DNA from: Parapedobacter koreensis
GTDB taxonomy: Bacteria > Bacteroidota > Bacteroidia > Sphingobacteriales > Sphingobacteriaceae
NCBI RefSeq assembly: GCF_900109365.1
Contig: NZ_FNZR01000003.1
Span: 558,001-622,000 of the forward strand
Direction: 5' to 3'
DNA: 64,000 nucleotides
A program made the translations under genes and the position numbers. Numbering within the stretch: position 1 is the stretch's first letter; the number at the start of each line of letters is the position of its first letter. The notes beneath the pieces were generated by a model that saw nothing but the letters and a program-made list of their open reading frames with translations, did no database searches and was not told the origin of the DNA. Positions 8,367-17,809 of the stretch are shown one piece after another.

Positions 8367-8397
8367 TATTTCCCGATATGTTGACGATATTTCCCGA
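8367..8397 (-). promoter_or_regulatory. Direct repeat, candidate AraC operator of the redox operon
   Basis: TATTTCCCGA occurs twice (8367-8376 and 8388-8397; TCGGGAAATA on the minus strand) with exactly 21 bp between repeat starts, two helical turns. If transcription starts a few bases past the TACCTTTG box, the repeats fall at about -42 to -72, the position used by AraC-family activators. The linked AraC gene at 4381-5238 is the likely binder (inference). Confidence 0.55.
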
Positions 8398-8538
8398 AGG
8401 GTGTATTTAGACACCACGGCACGATGACGTCCGTTGTCTTCCGCTAAAGTATTTTCCTGTTATGATGACTACGATCATTTTTCTCCCTAAAGGGGATCAT
8501 TGTTAACACATTAACTTTCTTATAAATTGCATACTGTT

Positions 8539-8931
8539 ATGAAACGGCTACGTCTTTTTGCAATTTTTTTGCTTATTTTCAATGGCCTTTCAGCGATAGC
8601 TGGAGGTGGGATTTTAATCATCGATCCCCAGGGATATGCCATCCGGATACCCGTAAGCATCCTTCAATATAGCCCGTTTTCCAACTTTCTGATCCCCGGT
8701 ATACTTTTGTTCATCTTCAACGGACTTTCAAGCCTGCTGATAGCGTGGGCGGTCATAAACCGGATCCAAGGGTATCTGTGGCTGGTCATATTCCAGGGCG
8801 TAGCGTCTATTACATGGATAGTGACCCAGGTGGTCATGATCCGTGAGATCGTATTGCTCCACTACATCTACGGGGGGATTGGGCTACTTTTTCTCGTCGC
8901 AGGCATTTTACTTGAAAGGTATGCTGACTAA
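8539..8931 (+). CDS. Small four-helix membrane protein, unknown function
   Basis: A 130-residue hydrophobic protein with four predicted membrane segments (about residues 5-27, 48-70, 77-99 and 103-124). I do not recognise a named family or catalytic motif. The ATG at 8539 (MKRLRLF) is preferred over a TTG four codons earlier because the first helix follows it directly. It stands alone between two minus-strand units. The AT-rich TAACTTTC stretch at 8513-8520 is close to a -7 box. Confidence 0.65.
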   Translation: MKRLRLFAIFLLIFNGLSAIAGGGILIIDPQGYAIRIPVSILQYSPFSNFLIPGILLFIFNGLSSLLIAWAVINRIQGYLWLVIFQGVASITWIVTQVVMIREIVLLHYIYGGIGLLFLVAGILLERYAD

Positions 8932-8970
8932 ACCGCTTGATGTATTCTGTAAATAAATGCCCATCAGTTT

Positions 8971-9780
8971 TCAAGACCGCTGCAAGAGCTCCGTTGGTGC
9001 ATAGCCATACCGTTTTTTAAAGGCGAAGGAAAAATGCGATAGGTTTTCAAAACCGACTTCGTAGCAGACATCGGTTGGCTTTGCTTTCCTTTCTACCAAA
9101 TGGTAATGCGCCAGTTCTAATCGTTTCTGCGTCAGCCAGCGCTGCGGCGTCATGTTGAATGCTTTTTGAAAGTCCCGCTTGAAGGTCGTCAGGCTGCGGC
9201 CGGTGAGGTAACAAAATTTTTCAAGTGGTAGATTGAACATGAAATTCTTCAGCATGTAGCTGGCAAGATCTATCTTTCCCGGTTCCTCAAAATTGGCCAG
9301 TACATTGTCTACCGTTTTGTCAATCGTCCTTAGGATACTTATTGCTTCCGTTATTTTAAGGGAAGCGATAGCTTCGGGCAGATCGCTCAGCTCAAAATAG
9401 GGTACCAGCGAAGAAAGGCAACTTTCCAGCAATGGGTGATTGCTATAGGAAAGTATTTTTTGGCTCGCAGACGCTTTTAGTGTTACATCCAATTTTGCGT
9501 AATATTCCCTTAGCTTTGCCGTTGAAAGGTGCATAACCACGGTTTTATGCGGCTGTCCATCCTTGGGGTAGTTGATGATTGTGGCCAATTGGTTTCTTGG
9601 AATCAAAAAAATATCGCCCTTTTTGAAAAAATAGGTTGCATCAGCTTGCACAATCTTCGTTTCCCCGGAGATAAACCAGATCAGCATGTGATGATCGAAC
9701 ATGATGTCCGATTTAAAAAACTTATCCTCATAACAGGACAATTTTATATCACTTGTTATATATTTTGCTTTATACTCCAT
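8971..9780 (-). CDS. AraC-family transcriptional regulator
   Basis: A 269-residue regulator. The N-terminal half has a cupin-like effector domain (FKKGDIFLIPRNQLA). The C-terminal AraC domain (about 170-269) contains SLTTFKRDFQKAFNMTPQRW and DVCYEVGFENLSHFSFAFKK. It follows the short-chain dehydrogenase gene on the same strand by 84 bases, the usual arrangement of an AraC regulator with its oxidoreductase target. The 23-bp-spaced direct repeat upstream of that gene is its likely site. The two AraC proteins in this window are not close paralogues. Confidence 0.9.
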   Translation of the reverse strand: MEYKAKYITSDIKLSCYEDKFFKSDIMFDHHMLIWFISGETKIVQADATYFFKKGDIFLIPRNQLATIINYPKDGQPHKTVVMHLSTAKLREYYAKLDVTLKASASQKILSYSNHPLLESCLSSLVPYFELSDLPEAIASLKITEAISILRTIDKTVDNVLANFEEPGKIDLASYMLKNFMFNLPLEKFCYLTGRSLTTFKRDFQKAFNMTPQRWLTQKRLELAHYHLVERKAKPTDVCYEVGFENLSHFSFAFKKRYGYAPTELLQRS

Positions 9781-9864
9781 GGTCTTGCTTTTTGGTGGCT
9801 CCCATCACAGAAGCCAACCATACAAAAATAACTAATATCATGCATTTGAACGTATACCGAGTGC

Positions 9865-10887
9865 TTAACCAATGTTGAATTTTATGCCTGTCATCTCTTC
9901 GGTAAGTGCCCACAAGCGCTTTGCACTGGCCTCATCAAGTGCATATTGCTGTACACCACTTTGATGAAGCCTTGCATGGGTCTGCACGGAGGGATCAGCG
10001 GATAGCAGTTCGGCGATATCAGCGTCTTCGCAGTATACCCCGCCGATGTCACTGAGCAACGGACTGGTTGCAGCCCATACGGTGGTTGCAGCGCCCTGGG
10101 GTATGGTCTTCAGGGATGCCAAAACTTCGGGGCGCAGGTTGCCGTCTCCATCCAGGAATCCCATTTGCTGAAACAACTTGGCAGATGCCTCCCTGGCCAG
10201 TTCCGTACCGGCGATTGATCCCGGGTGTACCGAATATGCTCTTACGTTGTAGCTTTTCGCACGGTTGTCCAGCTCCAAGGCAAACAGGTTGCTGGCTGTT
10301 TTGGATTGGCCATAAGCCTGCAATGTTTCATACGCGCGATGTTCAAAGTTCGGGTCGTCAAAATTGAAGGACGCCATGTGGTGCCCCAGCGAAGAAACGT
10401 TGATCACCCTTGCTCCATTTGCCTGTTTTAACGCAGGCCATAATTTTGCAGCCAAATGGAATTGGCCAATGTAGTTGGTGGCAAGCTGTGATTCGATGCC
10501 ACGCTGGTCTTTGCGTAGTGGTACCCACATGATACCTGCGTTATTGATCAACAGGTGCAGGGGCCTGTTTGATGCAAGGAATTTTTCAGCGAATGCGTCT
10601 ATGGAAGCAGGCTCCATGAAGTCCATTGGTGCGATTTCTACGTTGGCGATGCCTTCCAGGTTTTTGCGGGCTTTTTCCACGTCTCTTGCTGGAACGACTA
10701 CGGCCGCACCGGCGGCCGCCAATGTGCGCACTGTCTCAAGGCCGATGCCTGTATTGCCTCCTGTTACGATTGCGATCTTGCCCGTGAGGTCGATGCCTTT
10801 GATCACGTCTGCTGTTGTCGATTGGGCGCTGAAGCCTGTGCCGAGTGGGTGCTGAAGCGCTCCCTGATTGTTGTGCTGTATCATCAT
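9865..10887 (-). CDS. Short-chain dehydrogenase/reductase
   Basis: A 340-residue SDR. The cofactor motif TGGNTGIGLET lies near residue 42, NNAG near 117, and the catalytic Ser and Tyr-x3-Lys (INVSSLG, YGQSKTA) follow. It is longer than the classical 250 residues, with an extended N-terminus and C-terminal insert as in the retinol-dehydrogenase/WW-oxidoreductase-like branch. Substrate unknown. It forms a unit with the AraC gene downstream. A second Met directly after the first is an equal start candidate. Confidence 0.88.
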   Translation of the reverse strand: MMIQHNNQGALQHPLGTGFSAQSTTADVIKGIDLTGKIAIVTGGNTGIGLETVRTLAAAGAAVVVPARDVEKARKNLEGIANVEIAPMDFMEPASIDAFAEKFLASNRPLHLLINNAGIMWVPLRKDQRGIESQLATNYIGQFHLAAKLWPALKQANGARVINVSSLGHHMASFNFDDPNFEHRAYETLQAYGQSKTASNLFALELDNRAKSYNVRAYSVHPGSIAGTELAREASAKLFQQMGFLDGDGNLRPEVLASLKTIPQGAATTVWAATSPLLSDIGGVYCEDADIAELLSADPSVQTHARLHQSGVQQYALDEASAKRLWALTEEMTGIKFNIG

Positions 10888-10904
10888 GTTTAATTTTGTT
10901 GATA

Positions 10905-10912
10905 CAAAAATA
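10905..10912 (-). promoter_or_regulatory. -7 box for the SDR gene
   Basis: TATTTTTG on the minus strand fits TAnnTTTG and ends 17 bases before the SDR start. The nearest TTTG upstream belongs to the direct repeat at 10934-10971 and is 27 bases away, so activation through that repeat is plausible. Confidence 0.45.
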
Positions 10913-10933
10913 GTGCGCTTGCTCTTGGATGTC

Positions 10934-10971
10934 TTTGTTCAAACGTCCGAATGTGTTTTGTTCAAACGTCC
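10934..10971 (-). promoter_or_regulatory. Perfect 15-bp direct repeat, candidate AraC operator
   Basis: TTTGTTCAAACGTCC occurs at 10934-10948 and 10957-10971 without mismatch, 23 bp apart. It lies about 34-71 bases upstream of the probable start of SDR transcription. Its length, exactness and spacing fit tandem half-sites of an AraC-type activator, presumably the linked gene at 8971-9780 (inference). Confidence 0.6.
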
Positions 10972-10986
10972 AGGTAATGGCAAGCC

Positions 10987-11030
10987 CTGCGTCTGTATAC
11001 CCGCTGGAATAGCCGGGTATGCAGACGCAG
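10987..11030 (-). terminator. Long inverted repeat downstream of the cytochrome lipoprotein gene
   Basis: A 17-bp stem with a single G-T wobble (CTGCGTCTGTATACCCG and CGGGTATGCAGACGCAG) and a 10-base loop, 22 bases past the stop codon at 11053. It lacks a T-run, so it could be a factor-assisted terminator, an RNA-stabilising hairpin or a remnant of a repeat element. Confidence 0.5.
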
Positions 11031-11052
11031 GAAGCTCGCTGATGCTCCCTGC

Positions 11053-13713
11053 TTATTTCTGCGCTTCCAAATAAGCGACCAACGACGCCAGCTCCTGATA
11101 ACTTAAGGCATTGGCCAGCCCCTCAGGCATCATGGAATATTCGAGTTCTTGCCGGGCAGCGATGTCCGACTTTGCGATGGTTGTTGCCGCTCCCGCAATA
11201 TTGCGGATGGTTAATTTATCCGCCGATTCCGCCGTTACAAAACCTACATACGCATCTCCGCCCTTGGTCTGGATTTGGGCGGTTGAAAAACCTTGCGATA
11301 TCGAGGCATTGGGCTTCAGGATGGATTCGGCGATTTGCTGGCGGTTCATGATCGATCCGATCTGACCCATGAATGGTCCCTTCATCACTTCGCTTCGGTC
11401 GATGCTGTGGCAGGTCTTGCAGCCCTGGCTTACGAAAAGCGCAGCCCCTTCCTTTGGATCGCCCTTGATTTTGTCCAGCGCAAGCATTACATCTTCGATG
11501 GAAGATTCGCCCACCTGTCCTTTCTTGTTTTTGATCTTCTCCAAATCTACCTGCGGTGCATCCTCTTTGGGCGCTTGTATTTCGATGATTCCGAATTGGT
11601 CAATCCCCAGCCGATACCGGGTATTGAGCGCTTTAAAGAAATCTTTATCCGGATGTTGGTCTTTTTTCCACTGTTCCAACAAAAATGCCCGGATGGTCGG
11701 CGTAGCATCCCATGCTATCGCTTTGTAGTACGGCCCGTGTGTATCCGGCCGGGTACTCCACCACCACGAGGCATCATACGGGGCTTCTTGGTGGTAGATA
11801 CGTGCAAGTGTATTGATAAGCTTGGCTTTGAAAGCTTCGTCGCTCGTGTTTTCGTATGCCGCCATCAATGCTTGTACCACGCGATCATCGTGCATATAGC
11901 GCATTGCCCATAAGGCCAGATCGCTGTTTGCGGAATTCAGCGCTTGAATGCATTCCTCCTTGGCATCCAAGGCCACCAACGCCTTCACTGCCAGGTGGGG
12001 GATGACGATCTCGGCGTTGGGTGTAGCATGTGGGCCTTCAGTGCCCAGCGCCGGTGCTTTGAAAGATGATGGCACCTTGAATGCCAACAGCGCATTCACC
12101 GCTTCCTTATTCCCCAATCGGCCAAGGCCAATAATCGCCGCGGCCTGTACCCGTGGGGAAGGCGACTGCAGTCCCGTAAGGAACGGTGCTAAAGGAACTG
12201 CTTTCACCCAAGCTTTGCGATCTGCCAATGCCCTTAGTGCAAATTCCTGTAGAGTCGTATCCGCTGCGGCTTCAACCAACTGTGGGATGCCATCGCTTCC
12301 CGCTAGCTGTGCATAGGTAAACAGTGCTGCCACGCGTGATTCCATATCCAGGGAAGCATCTTTCGCCAATTTCCATACCGATGAAGCAGCTTGCTCATTA
12401 TCCGTTTTGGCCAGCAGTTCGTATTGGGCGGCCAGCCGGGTTTTTGCATTTTTAGCCTTCAGTAGCGCCACCAGTTTCCGCTCGGACAACCCCTGTACGC
12501 CAGCAAATGGCTCGCGATCAAATCCCTTTGGAACGGCGCGTATGACATAGCCGATATCCGGGCTTCCGGAATACCCTGCACCATCCCAGGCCGATAAATA
12601 TAGGATGCCGGAAGCATCTACGTCCACATCAGTGATTTGTGGCAGCTGGATGAATTTTTCTTCGCGTTGGGTAAATGTTGCTTTATCTGGTGCTACGGGA
12701 TGCCTGTAAAGGTAGCTCCGGCCCCAATCCGCCATCAGTGGGGTGTTGTTGTATTCTTCCGGCCAACGCTCGTCATTAAGGTACAATGCGCCGGTTCCCG
12801 AGCCACCGCCCAGATCTATCAAAGCCGGAATGATTTCTTCCGTAAAATGCTGGAACAAGATGGGATAACCGTATTCTCCCGATTGGATTTGATGGGAGAA
12901 GCGGATATTCCAGCCCCCGCCGTCGTTGGTATTGTCCCGTGTAAAGATATTCATGAACGGATCGATGGCCACATCGTAGATATTCCGTAGCCCATGTGAA
13001 TATATCTCCATCTCCGTGCCGTCTGGCCGCACGCGCACAATACCGCCCCCAAGCATGGTCAGTTTCGTTCCATTGCGGTCCGTGGCATTGTGGAAGCCAA
13101 AATCGCCCACGGCGATGTAGATCCAGCCATCGATACCCATCTGGATGCCATTGGTGGCGTGGTCGGTACCACGCTCGGCAAGGTAAGTCGGATTACTGAT
13201 GTCTGTAATCAATGGGTGCGGTTCGCCATCTGCGACACCGTCGTTATCCCGGTCTTCGTAGACGACGAGGTCCATATTGGCAGCTTTTTTGGTTTCTTCC
13301 GAGAAGCGGGTGTGCAATACAAATACGTGGTCGCCCAATGCCAGTATTCCCCTGGGGTTGTCCATATGGGCAAATTCAGTGAGGGTATCCAGCAGGCCAT
13401 CGCCATTGCAGTCGACCAGTTTGATTACCGCGCCGTGTCCCATTTCTTTTCCGAGCGATCCCATCTTGTCGACACCTACAAAGACAGCGCCGGAAGCGGA
13501 CACGGCGAGGCAGGATGGACTGGGTACCAAATCAGCACCTGCGAATACCTTGATATCCAGATTTTCCGGCCATTCCAGGTTGGCAGTCAACGAGTCGGTC
13601 ATCGCGGTATAGCGATCTTCCGTTGCAACCGTGCAATTACAGTCTTCCGAACCGCATGACCACGTCAATGCGATGGCAGCCATTATCATTATTGCTCCAA
13701 AAAAACCTTTCAT
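11053..13713 (-). CDS. PVC-type heme-binding CxxCH lipoprotein with propeller and HEAT repeats
   Basis: An 886-residue exported lipoprotein (signal ending ALTWSCGS). Residues about 50-400 form a sorbosone/glucose-dehydrogenase-like beta-propeller (GDFGFHNATDRNG, SHGLRN, FTRDNTNDGGGWN). About 405-660 is helical HEAT-like repeat sequence. A C-terminal cytochrome c domain follows, with CKTCH at 765-769 and a candidate distal Met in EYSMMPEGL near 861. This architecture is common in Planctomycetes and Bacteroidota and is usually called a membrane-bound dehydrogenase, probably oxidising sugars or alcohols. The substrate is unknown. It stands upstream of and divergent from the GH43 gene. Confidence 0.82.
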   Translation of the reverse strand: MKGFFGAIMIMAAIALTWSCGSEDCNCTVATEDRYTAMTDSLTANLEWPENLDIKVFAGADLVPSPSCLAVSASGAVFVGVDKMGSLGKEMGHGAVIKLVDCNGDGLLDTLTEFAHMDNPRGILALGDHVFVLHTRFSEETKKAANMDLVVYEDRDNDGVADGEPHPLITDISNPTYLAERGTDHATNGIQMGIDGWIYIAVGDFGFHNATDRNGTKLTMLGGGIVRVRPDGTEMEIYSHGLRNIYDVAIDPFMNIFTRDNTNDGGGWNIRFSHQIQSGEYGYPILFQHFTEEIIPALIDLGGGSGTGALYLNDERWPEEYNNTPLMADWGRSYLYRHPVAPDKATFTQREEKFIQLPQITDVDVDASGILYLSAWDGAGYSGSPDIGYVIRAVPKGFDREPFAGVQGLSERKLVALLKAKNAKTRLAAQYELLAKTDNEQAASSVWKLAKDASLDMESRVAALFTYAQLAGSDGIPQLVEAAADTTLQEFALRALADRKAWVKAVPLAPFLTGLQSPSPRVQAAAIIGLGRLGNKEAVNALLAFKVPSSFKAPALGTEGPHATPNAEIVIPHLAVKALVALDAKEECIQALNSANSDLALWAMRYMHDDRVVQALMAAYENTSDEAFKAKLINTLARIYHQEAPYDASWWWSTRPDTHGPYYKAIAWDATPTIRAFLLEQWKKDQHPDKDFFKALNTRYRLGIDQFGIIEIQAPKEDAPQVDLEKIKNKKGQVGESSIEDVMLALDKIKGDPKEGAALFVSQGCKTCHSIDRSEVMKGPFMGQIGSIMNRQQIAESILKPNASISQGFSTAQIQTKGGDAYVGFVTAESADKLTIRNIAGAATTIAKSDIAARQELEYSMMPEGLANALSYQELASLVAYLEAQK

Positions 13714-13852
13714 TTGCTTATAACAGTTTTAAGTGCCGTAAAGATAATCATGTTCCGGAAAAGTCAAAATGTGTGATGAATAGGTTACACACGACCGAGC
13801 ATCGGACAATTTTTTATAATTTTACCGACTGGTCTTTTAAATCCATAAATTC

Positions 13853-15382
13853 ATGATAGTTGGTTATCCAAAATTGCTAAGTGCTTGGTTGGTGTTGTAT
13901 TGCCTGGTTTTTCACGTGTCTTTGAGTAACGGCCAAGGAAAAGCCACTATTCCGGGCGACTTTCCGGATCCTACGGTGATTGGTGTTGACGGGCGCTATT
14001 ACGCCATTGGTACGTCCAGCGAGTGGGGTCCGCATTTTCCCATTTATGCCTCTAATGACCTGAAAAGCTGGAAACAACAGGGATTTGTTTTTGACGAGCT
14101 ACCGGCTTGGACGGCATCTGCATTTTGGGCACCCGAGTATTTTTATCATGATGGGTTGTACTATGTATATTATTCCGCCAAACGAAAAGGAGACGGCGTA
14201 TCGTGCATCGGTGTCGCCACATCGCGCTATCCGGATAGGGGCTTTGTCGATAAAGGCGTGGTCGTGGCTTACGGGACCGAATCCATTGACGCCTTTGTCG
14301 TCAAAGAAGGAACGGATTTATACATCACCTGGAAAGCGTATGGGCTTGATAAACGTCCTATTGAACTGTTGGGGAGTAAATTATCGTCCGATGGCCTGCA
14401 ATTGGAAGGCGAGCCTTTTTCGCTTTTGATGGATACCGCGCGGGTAGGCATCGAGGGACAAAGTTTCCTTCGTCATGACGGTTATTATTATATGTTCTAT
14501 TCCGCTGGCAATTGTTGCGGCGTGCGCTGCGACTATCACGTGCAGGCCGCGCGTTCGCGCTCCATCCGAGGACCTTATGAGCGAGTAGGGGCCGCGGTGC
14601 TGCTGGGCGAAAATGCCGATTGGAAATGCATGGGGCATGGTACGTTTGTAGCCAATGGCGACAAGATCTATTATTTGTTTCATGGCTACAATAAAGTAGG
14701 TACGACCTACACAGGCAGGCAAGGTCTACTGGCGGAATTGGCTTGGTCGCCATCCGGTGAGCCCGTATTTACCTTCATTCCTGCTGGGGATGAACGGCCG
14801 GAAGCCTTGGCTGCGGATTTTTTGTCTGATAACAGGGACATGCCGTTCTGGCAATGGGACTATCGCCATTCCAAGCCGGCATTCCAGCAGACGCGTTATG
14901 GCCTGGAGCTTGGCGGATCTGTTTTTCCGGAAAATCCTACCGGCATTGCCTTGTCGGTGAGGCCGACCGCTACAGCATATGAGATGGGCACCACGATAGA
15001 TCTGGCACGAAGTAACGCAGACGCCCAAAAAGGGCTTGTTATCTACGGCGATCAGGACGGCGCTATTGGCGTGGGTATAACGCAGCATACGTTGCAATTC
15101 TGGACGGTCAGACAGGGAAAAAAAGAAACGCTCGGTGGGGCGGATCTTCCCGACGACCTATCCACTGTCTCACTCAAGCTTACGGTAGGACCTGATTTTA
15201 CGTATCGGGCATTTTATAACGTCAATGGACAGTGGACGGAATTGGAGGCCAATGATCGCCAGGGATCCAGCCTACAAGGAATTATCCAATGGGATCGAAG
15301 CCCCCGACCCGGCCTTCATTTTTCAGGAGATAAAGAGGCGAAGGCGGTCTTTCAACGTTTTTATATCCAAGATATCCTTTAG
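13853..15382 (+). CDS. Secreted glycoside hydrolase family 43
   Basis: A 509-residue protein with a signal peptide (about residues 1-28, ending NGQG). A five-bladed GH43 propeller follows. The three expected carboxylates are visible: Asp39 in DFPDP (base), Asp146 in SIDAF (pKa modulator) and Glu201 in GIEGQSF (acid). Residues about 320-509 form a C-terminal beta-sandwich of the type that completes the active site in xylosidase/arabinofuranosidase members. Likely activity: removal of arabinose or xylose from plant or exopolysaccharide chains. It is followed by GH92 on the same strand after 154 bases. No SusC/SusD pair is nearby, so this is not a complete polysaccharide utilization locus. Confidence 0.9.
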   Translation: MIVGYPKLLSAWLVLYCLVFHVSLSNGQGKATIPGDFPDPTVIGVDGRYYAIGTSSEWGPHFPIYASNDLKSWKQQGFVFDELPAWTASAFWAPEYFYHDGLYYVYYSAKRKGDGVSCIGVATSRYPDRGFVDKGVVVAYGTESIDAFVVKEGTDLYITWKAYGLDKRPIELLGSKLSSDGLQLEGEPFSLLMDTARVGIEGQSFLRHDGYYYMFYSAGNCCGVRCDYHVQAARSRSIRGPYERVGAAVLLGENADWKCMGHGTFVANGDKIYYLFHGYNKVGTTYTGRQGLLAELAWSPSGEPVFTFIPAGDERPEALAADFLSDNRDMPFWQWDYRHSKPAFQQTRYGLELGGSVFPENPTGIALSVRPTATAYEMGTTIDLARSNADAQKGLVIYGDQDGAIGVGITQHTLQFWTVRQGKKETLGGADLPDDLSTVSLKLTVGPDFTYRAFYNVNGQWTELEANDRQGSSLQGIIQWDRSPRPGLHFSGDKEAKAVFQRFYIQDIL

Positions 15383-15536
15383 CTGGATATTTATGGTTGT
15401 AACAAAAGAGATACGTTTTCGGTGATTCCGGCATAACGTTTCGGATTAAGGATTTTTTAAGCGTTTATTAATTGGTTGGTCATTCTTTTGGCCTTTGGTA
15501 ATCGGGCGTGTCCCAATTGCTGTTTAAACCAATTTT

Positions 15537-17789
15537 ATGAATCTTTTTTATCGGCGCTCAGCTAAATTAGCATTTTCCTTTTTCTTTGCCGTGATGGCTG
15601 TTGGTGTGTGGCCGCTTGCTGCCCAGACACCAAAACTCACGTCGTTTGTAGATCCCTTGATCGGCTCTGGCGATCACGGCCATGTTTTCGTGGGTGCTAG
15701 TGTTCCCTTCGGCGCCGTCCAGTTGGGGCCTGATAATTTCTATAAAGGTTGGGACTGGTGCTCGGGCTACAACTATCAGGATAGCGTGATCCGGGGATTT
15801 GCACATACGCACCTCAGCGGTACCGGCATTGGCGATCTTTCGGACATCCTCTTCATGCCCTATACGGGCGAGGTTAAGCTCGATAAGGGAGAGGAAACAT
15901 CACCCGGCAGCGGCTATGCATCGCTCTTTTCGCATCAAAACGAGGTGGTGAAACCCGGCTATTACGCCGTCAAGCTGGCCAACGGTGTTGCCGTTGAGCT
16001 TGCGGCGACTGAGCGGGTCGGATTTCACCGTTACCAATTTCCTGCCAGTGAAGACGCGCGCGTCATCATCGATCTCAAGGAGGGGATAAATGACCAATCC
16101 ACCGATACCTACCTGGAGCAGGTAGACGACTATACGCTAAAAGGTTACCGCTCGTCATCCGGCTGGGCAAAAACGCAACTCATTTATTTCGCCGTGAAAT
16201 CCTCGGTGCCCATCAGTGATTTCACGCTTTATCATGACACAAATCCCGTGGAAGGAAAGCGCGCTAAAGATAAGGCCGTTAAGGGCCTTATTTCACTGGG
16301 TAAATCTCCCGGCGTCGTCCAATTCAAAGTCGGCATTTCGCCCGTGAGCGCGGACAATGCCCTGGCGAATATCGCCGCCGAAGCACCCGACTGGAATTTC
16401 GAAAAACTGGTGCAGGCAGCCGACGACAAGTGGAACCAAGCGCTTTCCAAACTGACCATTGAGACCAAAAACCCAGTGGATAAACGGATTTTTTATACCG
16501 CGATGTACCACACGATGATCAACCCTGCCTTGTTCAACGATCACAACGGCGACTATCGCGGTACTGATCAACAGGTTTATGAAAAAGCACCTTTTGCAAA
16601 CTACAGTATCTTCTCCACGTGGGATACCTATCGATCGGCCCACCCGCTTTTTGTGCTTACCCAGCCCGACCGTGTAAGCGATATGGTCAATGCGATGCTG
16701 GCCATCTATGACCAACAGGGGAGTTTGCCTGTCTGGCACCTCATGGGCTACGAGACCGGTACGATGGTGGGGATAAGCAGCCAGCAGATCATTGCCGAAG
16801 CTTACCTGAAAGGCATCGGCGGCTTTGATCCCGAGCGCGCGTTCAGTGCGATGAAAGCTACAGCGATGTCTGATCTTCGCGGGCAAAACTATCTTCGCGA
16901 GCTCAAACCGATTCCCTCGGACGTGCGCGTGGCGCGGCCGGTAGCCCAAGCCCTGGAACTGGGCATTGGCGATGGCAGCATTGCGCTGATGGCCAATGCA
17001 ATGGGCAAAGCCAATGACTATGCGTACTTCGAAAAACGGGCCAGGAACTACCGGCATTATTTCGATGCCAGCGTCGGCTTCCTGCGCGGCAAAATGAGTG
17101 ACGGGAGCTGGAATCCCAATTTCGATCCGCTTAAGTCCGTACGGCCTTATGGCAATGATTTCGCAGAAGGTAATTCTTGGCAGTACCTGTGGCTAGTCCC
17201 ACAGGACGTCTATGGCCTCATTGACCTGCTGGGAGGCGAGGCGTCCTTCCGTGCCAAACTCGACACGTTCTTTACCATTCCATTGGCAGGCGATTTGGTG
17301 GATCTCACCGGTGGCATCGGTCAATATGCGCATGGCAACGAACCGAGCCACCACATTACGTACCTGTATGCCCACGCGGGTGAGCAATGGAAAACTGCGG
17401 AAAAAGTGCGGTATATCATGAACGAATTTTACCACGACAAACCGGCGGGTATTATTGGCAATGAAGACTGCGGGGCCATGTCGGCTTGGTATATCTTTTC
17501 GGCAATGGGATTTTATCCGGTATTTCCAGCCTCCGGGACGTATGTGATCGGCAGTCCGGCGGTCGACAAAGCGACCATCAACCTTCCGGCAGGGAAAAAA
17601 TTTGTGGTGACAGCCATCAACAATAGCCCGGAGAATATTTACGTCCAAAGCATCAGGCTCAATGGGAAAGATTATCCACATTCATACCTGCTGCACAGCG
17701 ACATCACGAAGGGCGGGACGCTCGAAATGACGATGGGAAACAAACCGAATAGGCAATTTGGCAGCCTGAAAGCAAATAGGCCGCGCTAA
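15537..17789 (+). CDS. Secreted glycoside hydrolase family 92 (alpha-mannosidase)
   Basis: A 750-residue exported protein (signal to about residue 30, WPLAAQ). It shows the GH92 landmarks: VDPLIGSGDHGHVFVGASVP at the start of the mature chain, MINPALFNDHNGDYRGTD, FSTWDTYRSAHP, EGNSWQYLW, GNEPSHHITYLY and the late GNEDCGAMSAWYIFSAMGFY block. Family members are calcium-dependent exo-alpha-mannosidases that act on yeast mannan and host N-glycans. It is 20 bases upstream of the GH71/99-like pseudogene, so the two were probably one operon. Confidence 0.93.
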   Translation: MNLFYRRSAKLAFSFFFAVMAVGVWPLAAQTPKLTSFVDPLIGSGDHGHVFVGASVPFGAVQLGPDNFYKGWDWCSGYNYQDSVIRGFAHTHLSGTGIGDLSDILFMPYTGEVKLDKGEETSPGSGYASLFSHQNEVVKPGYYAVKLANGVAVELAATERVGFHRYQFPASEDARVIIDLKEGINDQSTDTYLEQVDDYTLKGYRSSSGWAKTQLIYFAVKSSVPISDFTLYHDTNPVEGKRAKDKAVKGLISLGKSPGVVQFKVGISPVSADNALANIAAEAPDWNFEKLVQAADDKWNQALSKLTIETKNPVDKRIFYTAMYHTMINPALFNDHNGDYRGTDQQVYEKAPFANYSIFSTWDTYRSAHPLFVLTQPDRVSDMVNAMLAIYDQQGSLPVWHLMGYETGTMVGISSQQIIAEAYLKGIGGFDPERAFSAMKATAMSDLRGQNYLRELKPIPSDVRVARPVAQALELGIGDGSIALMANAMGKANDYAYFEKRARNYRHYFDASVGFLRGKMSDGSWNPNFDPLKSVRPYGNDFAEGNSWQYLWLVPQDVYGLIDLLGGEASFRAKLDTFFTIPLAGDLVDLTGGIGQYAHGNEPSHHITYLYAHAGEQWKTAEKVRYIMNEFYHDKPAGIIGNEDCGAMSAWYIFSAMGFYPVFPASGTYVIGSPAVDKATINLPAGKKFVVTAINNSPENIYVQSIRLNGKDYPHSYLLHSDITKGGTLEMTMGNKPNRQFGSLKANRPR

Positions 17790-17809
17790 TCTTTATAACT
17801 ATCAAACAG

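Noticed and set aside
16293-17057. Minus-strand open frame of 254 codons within the GH92 gene
   Set aside because: GH92 signatures are unambiguous in the plus frame covering the same DNA.
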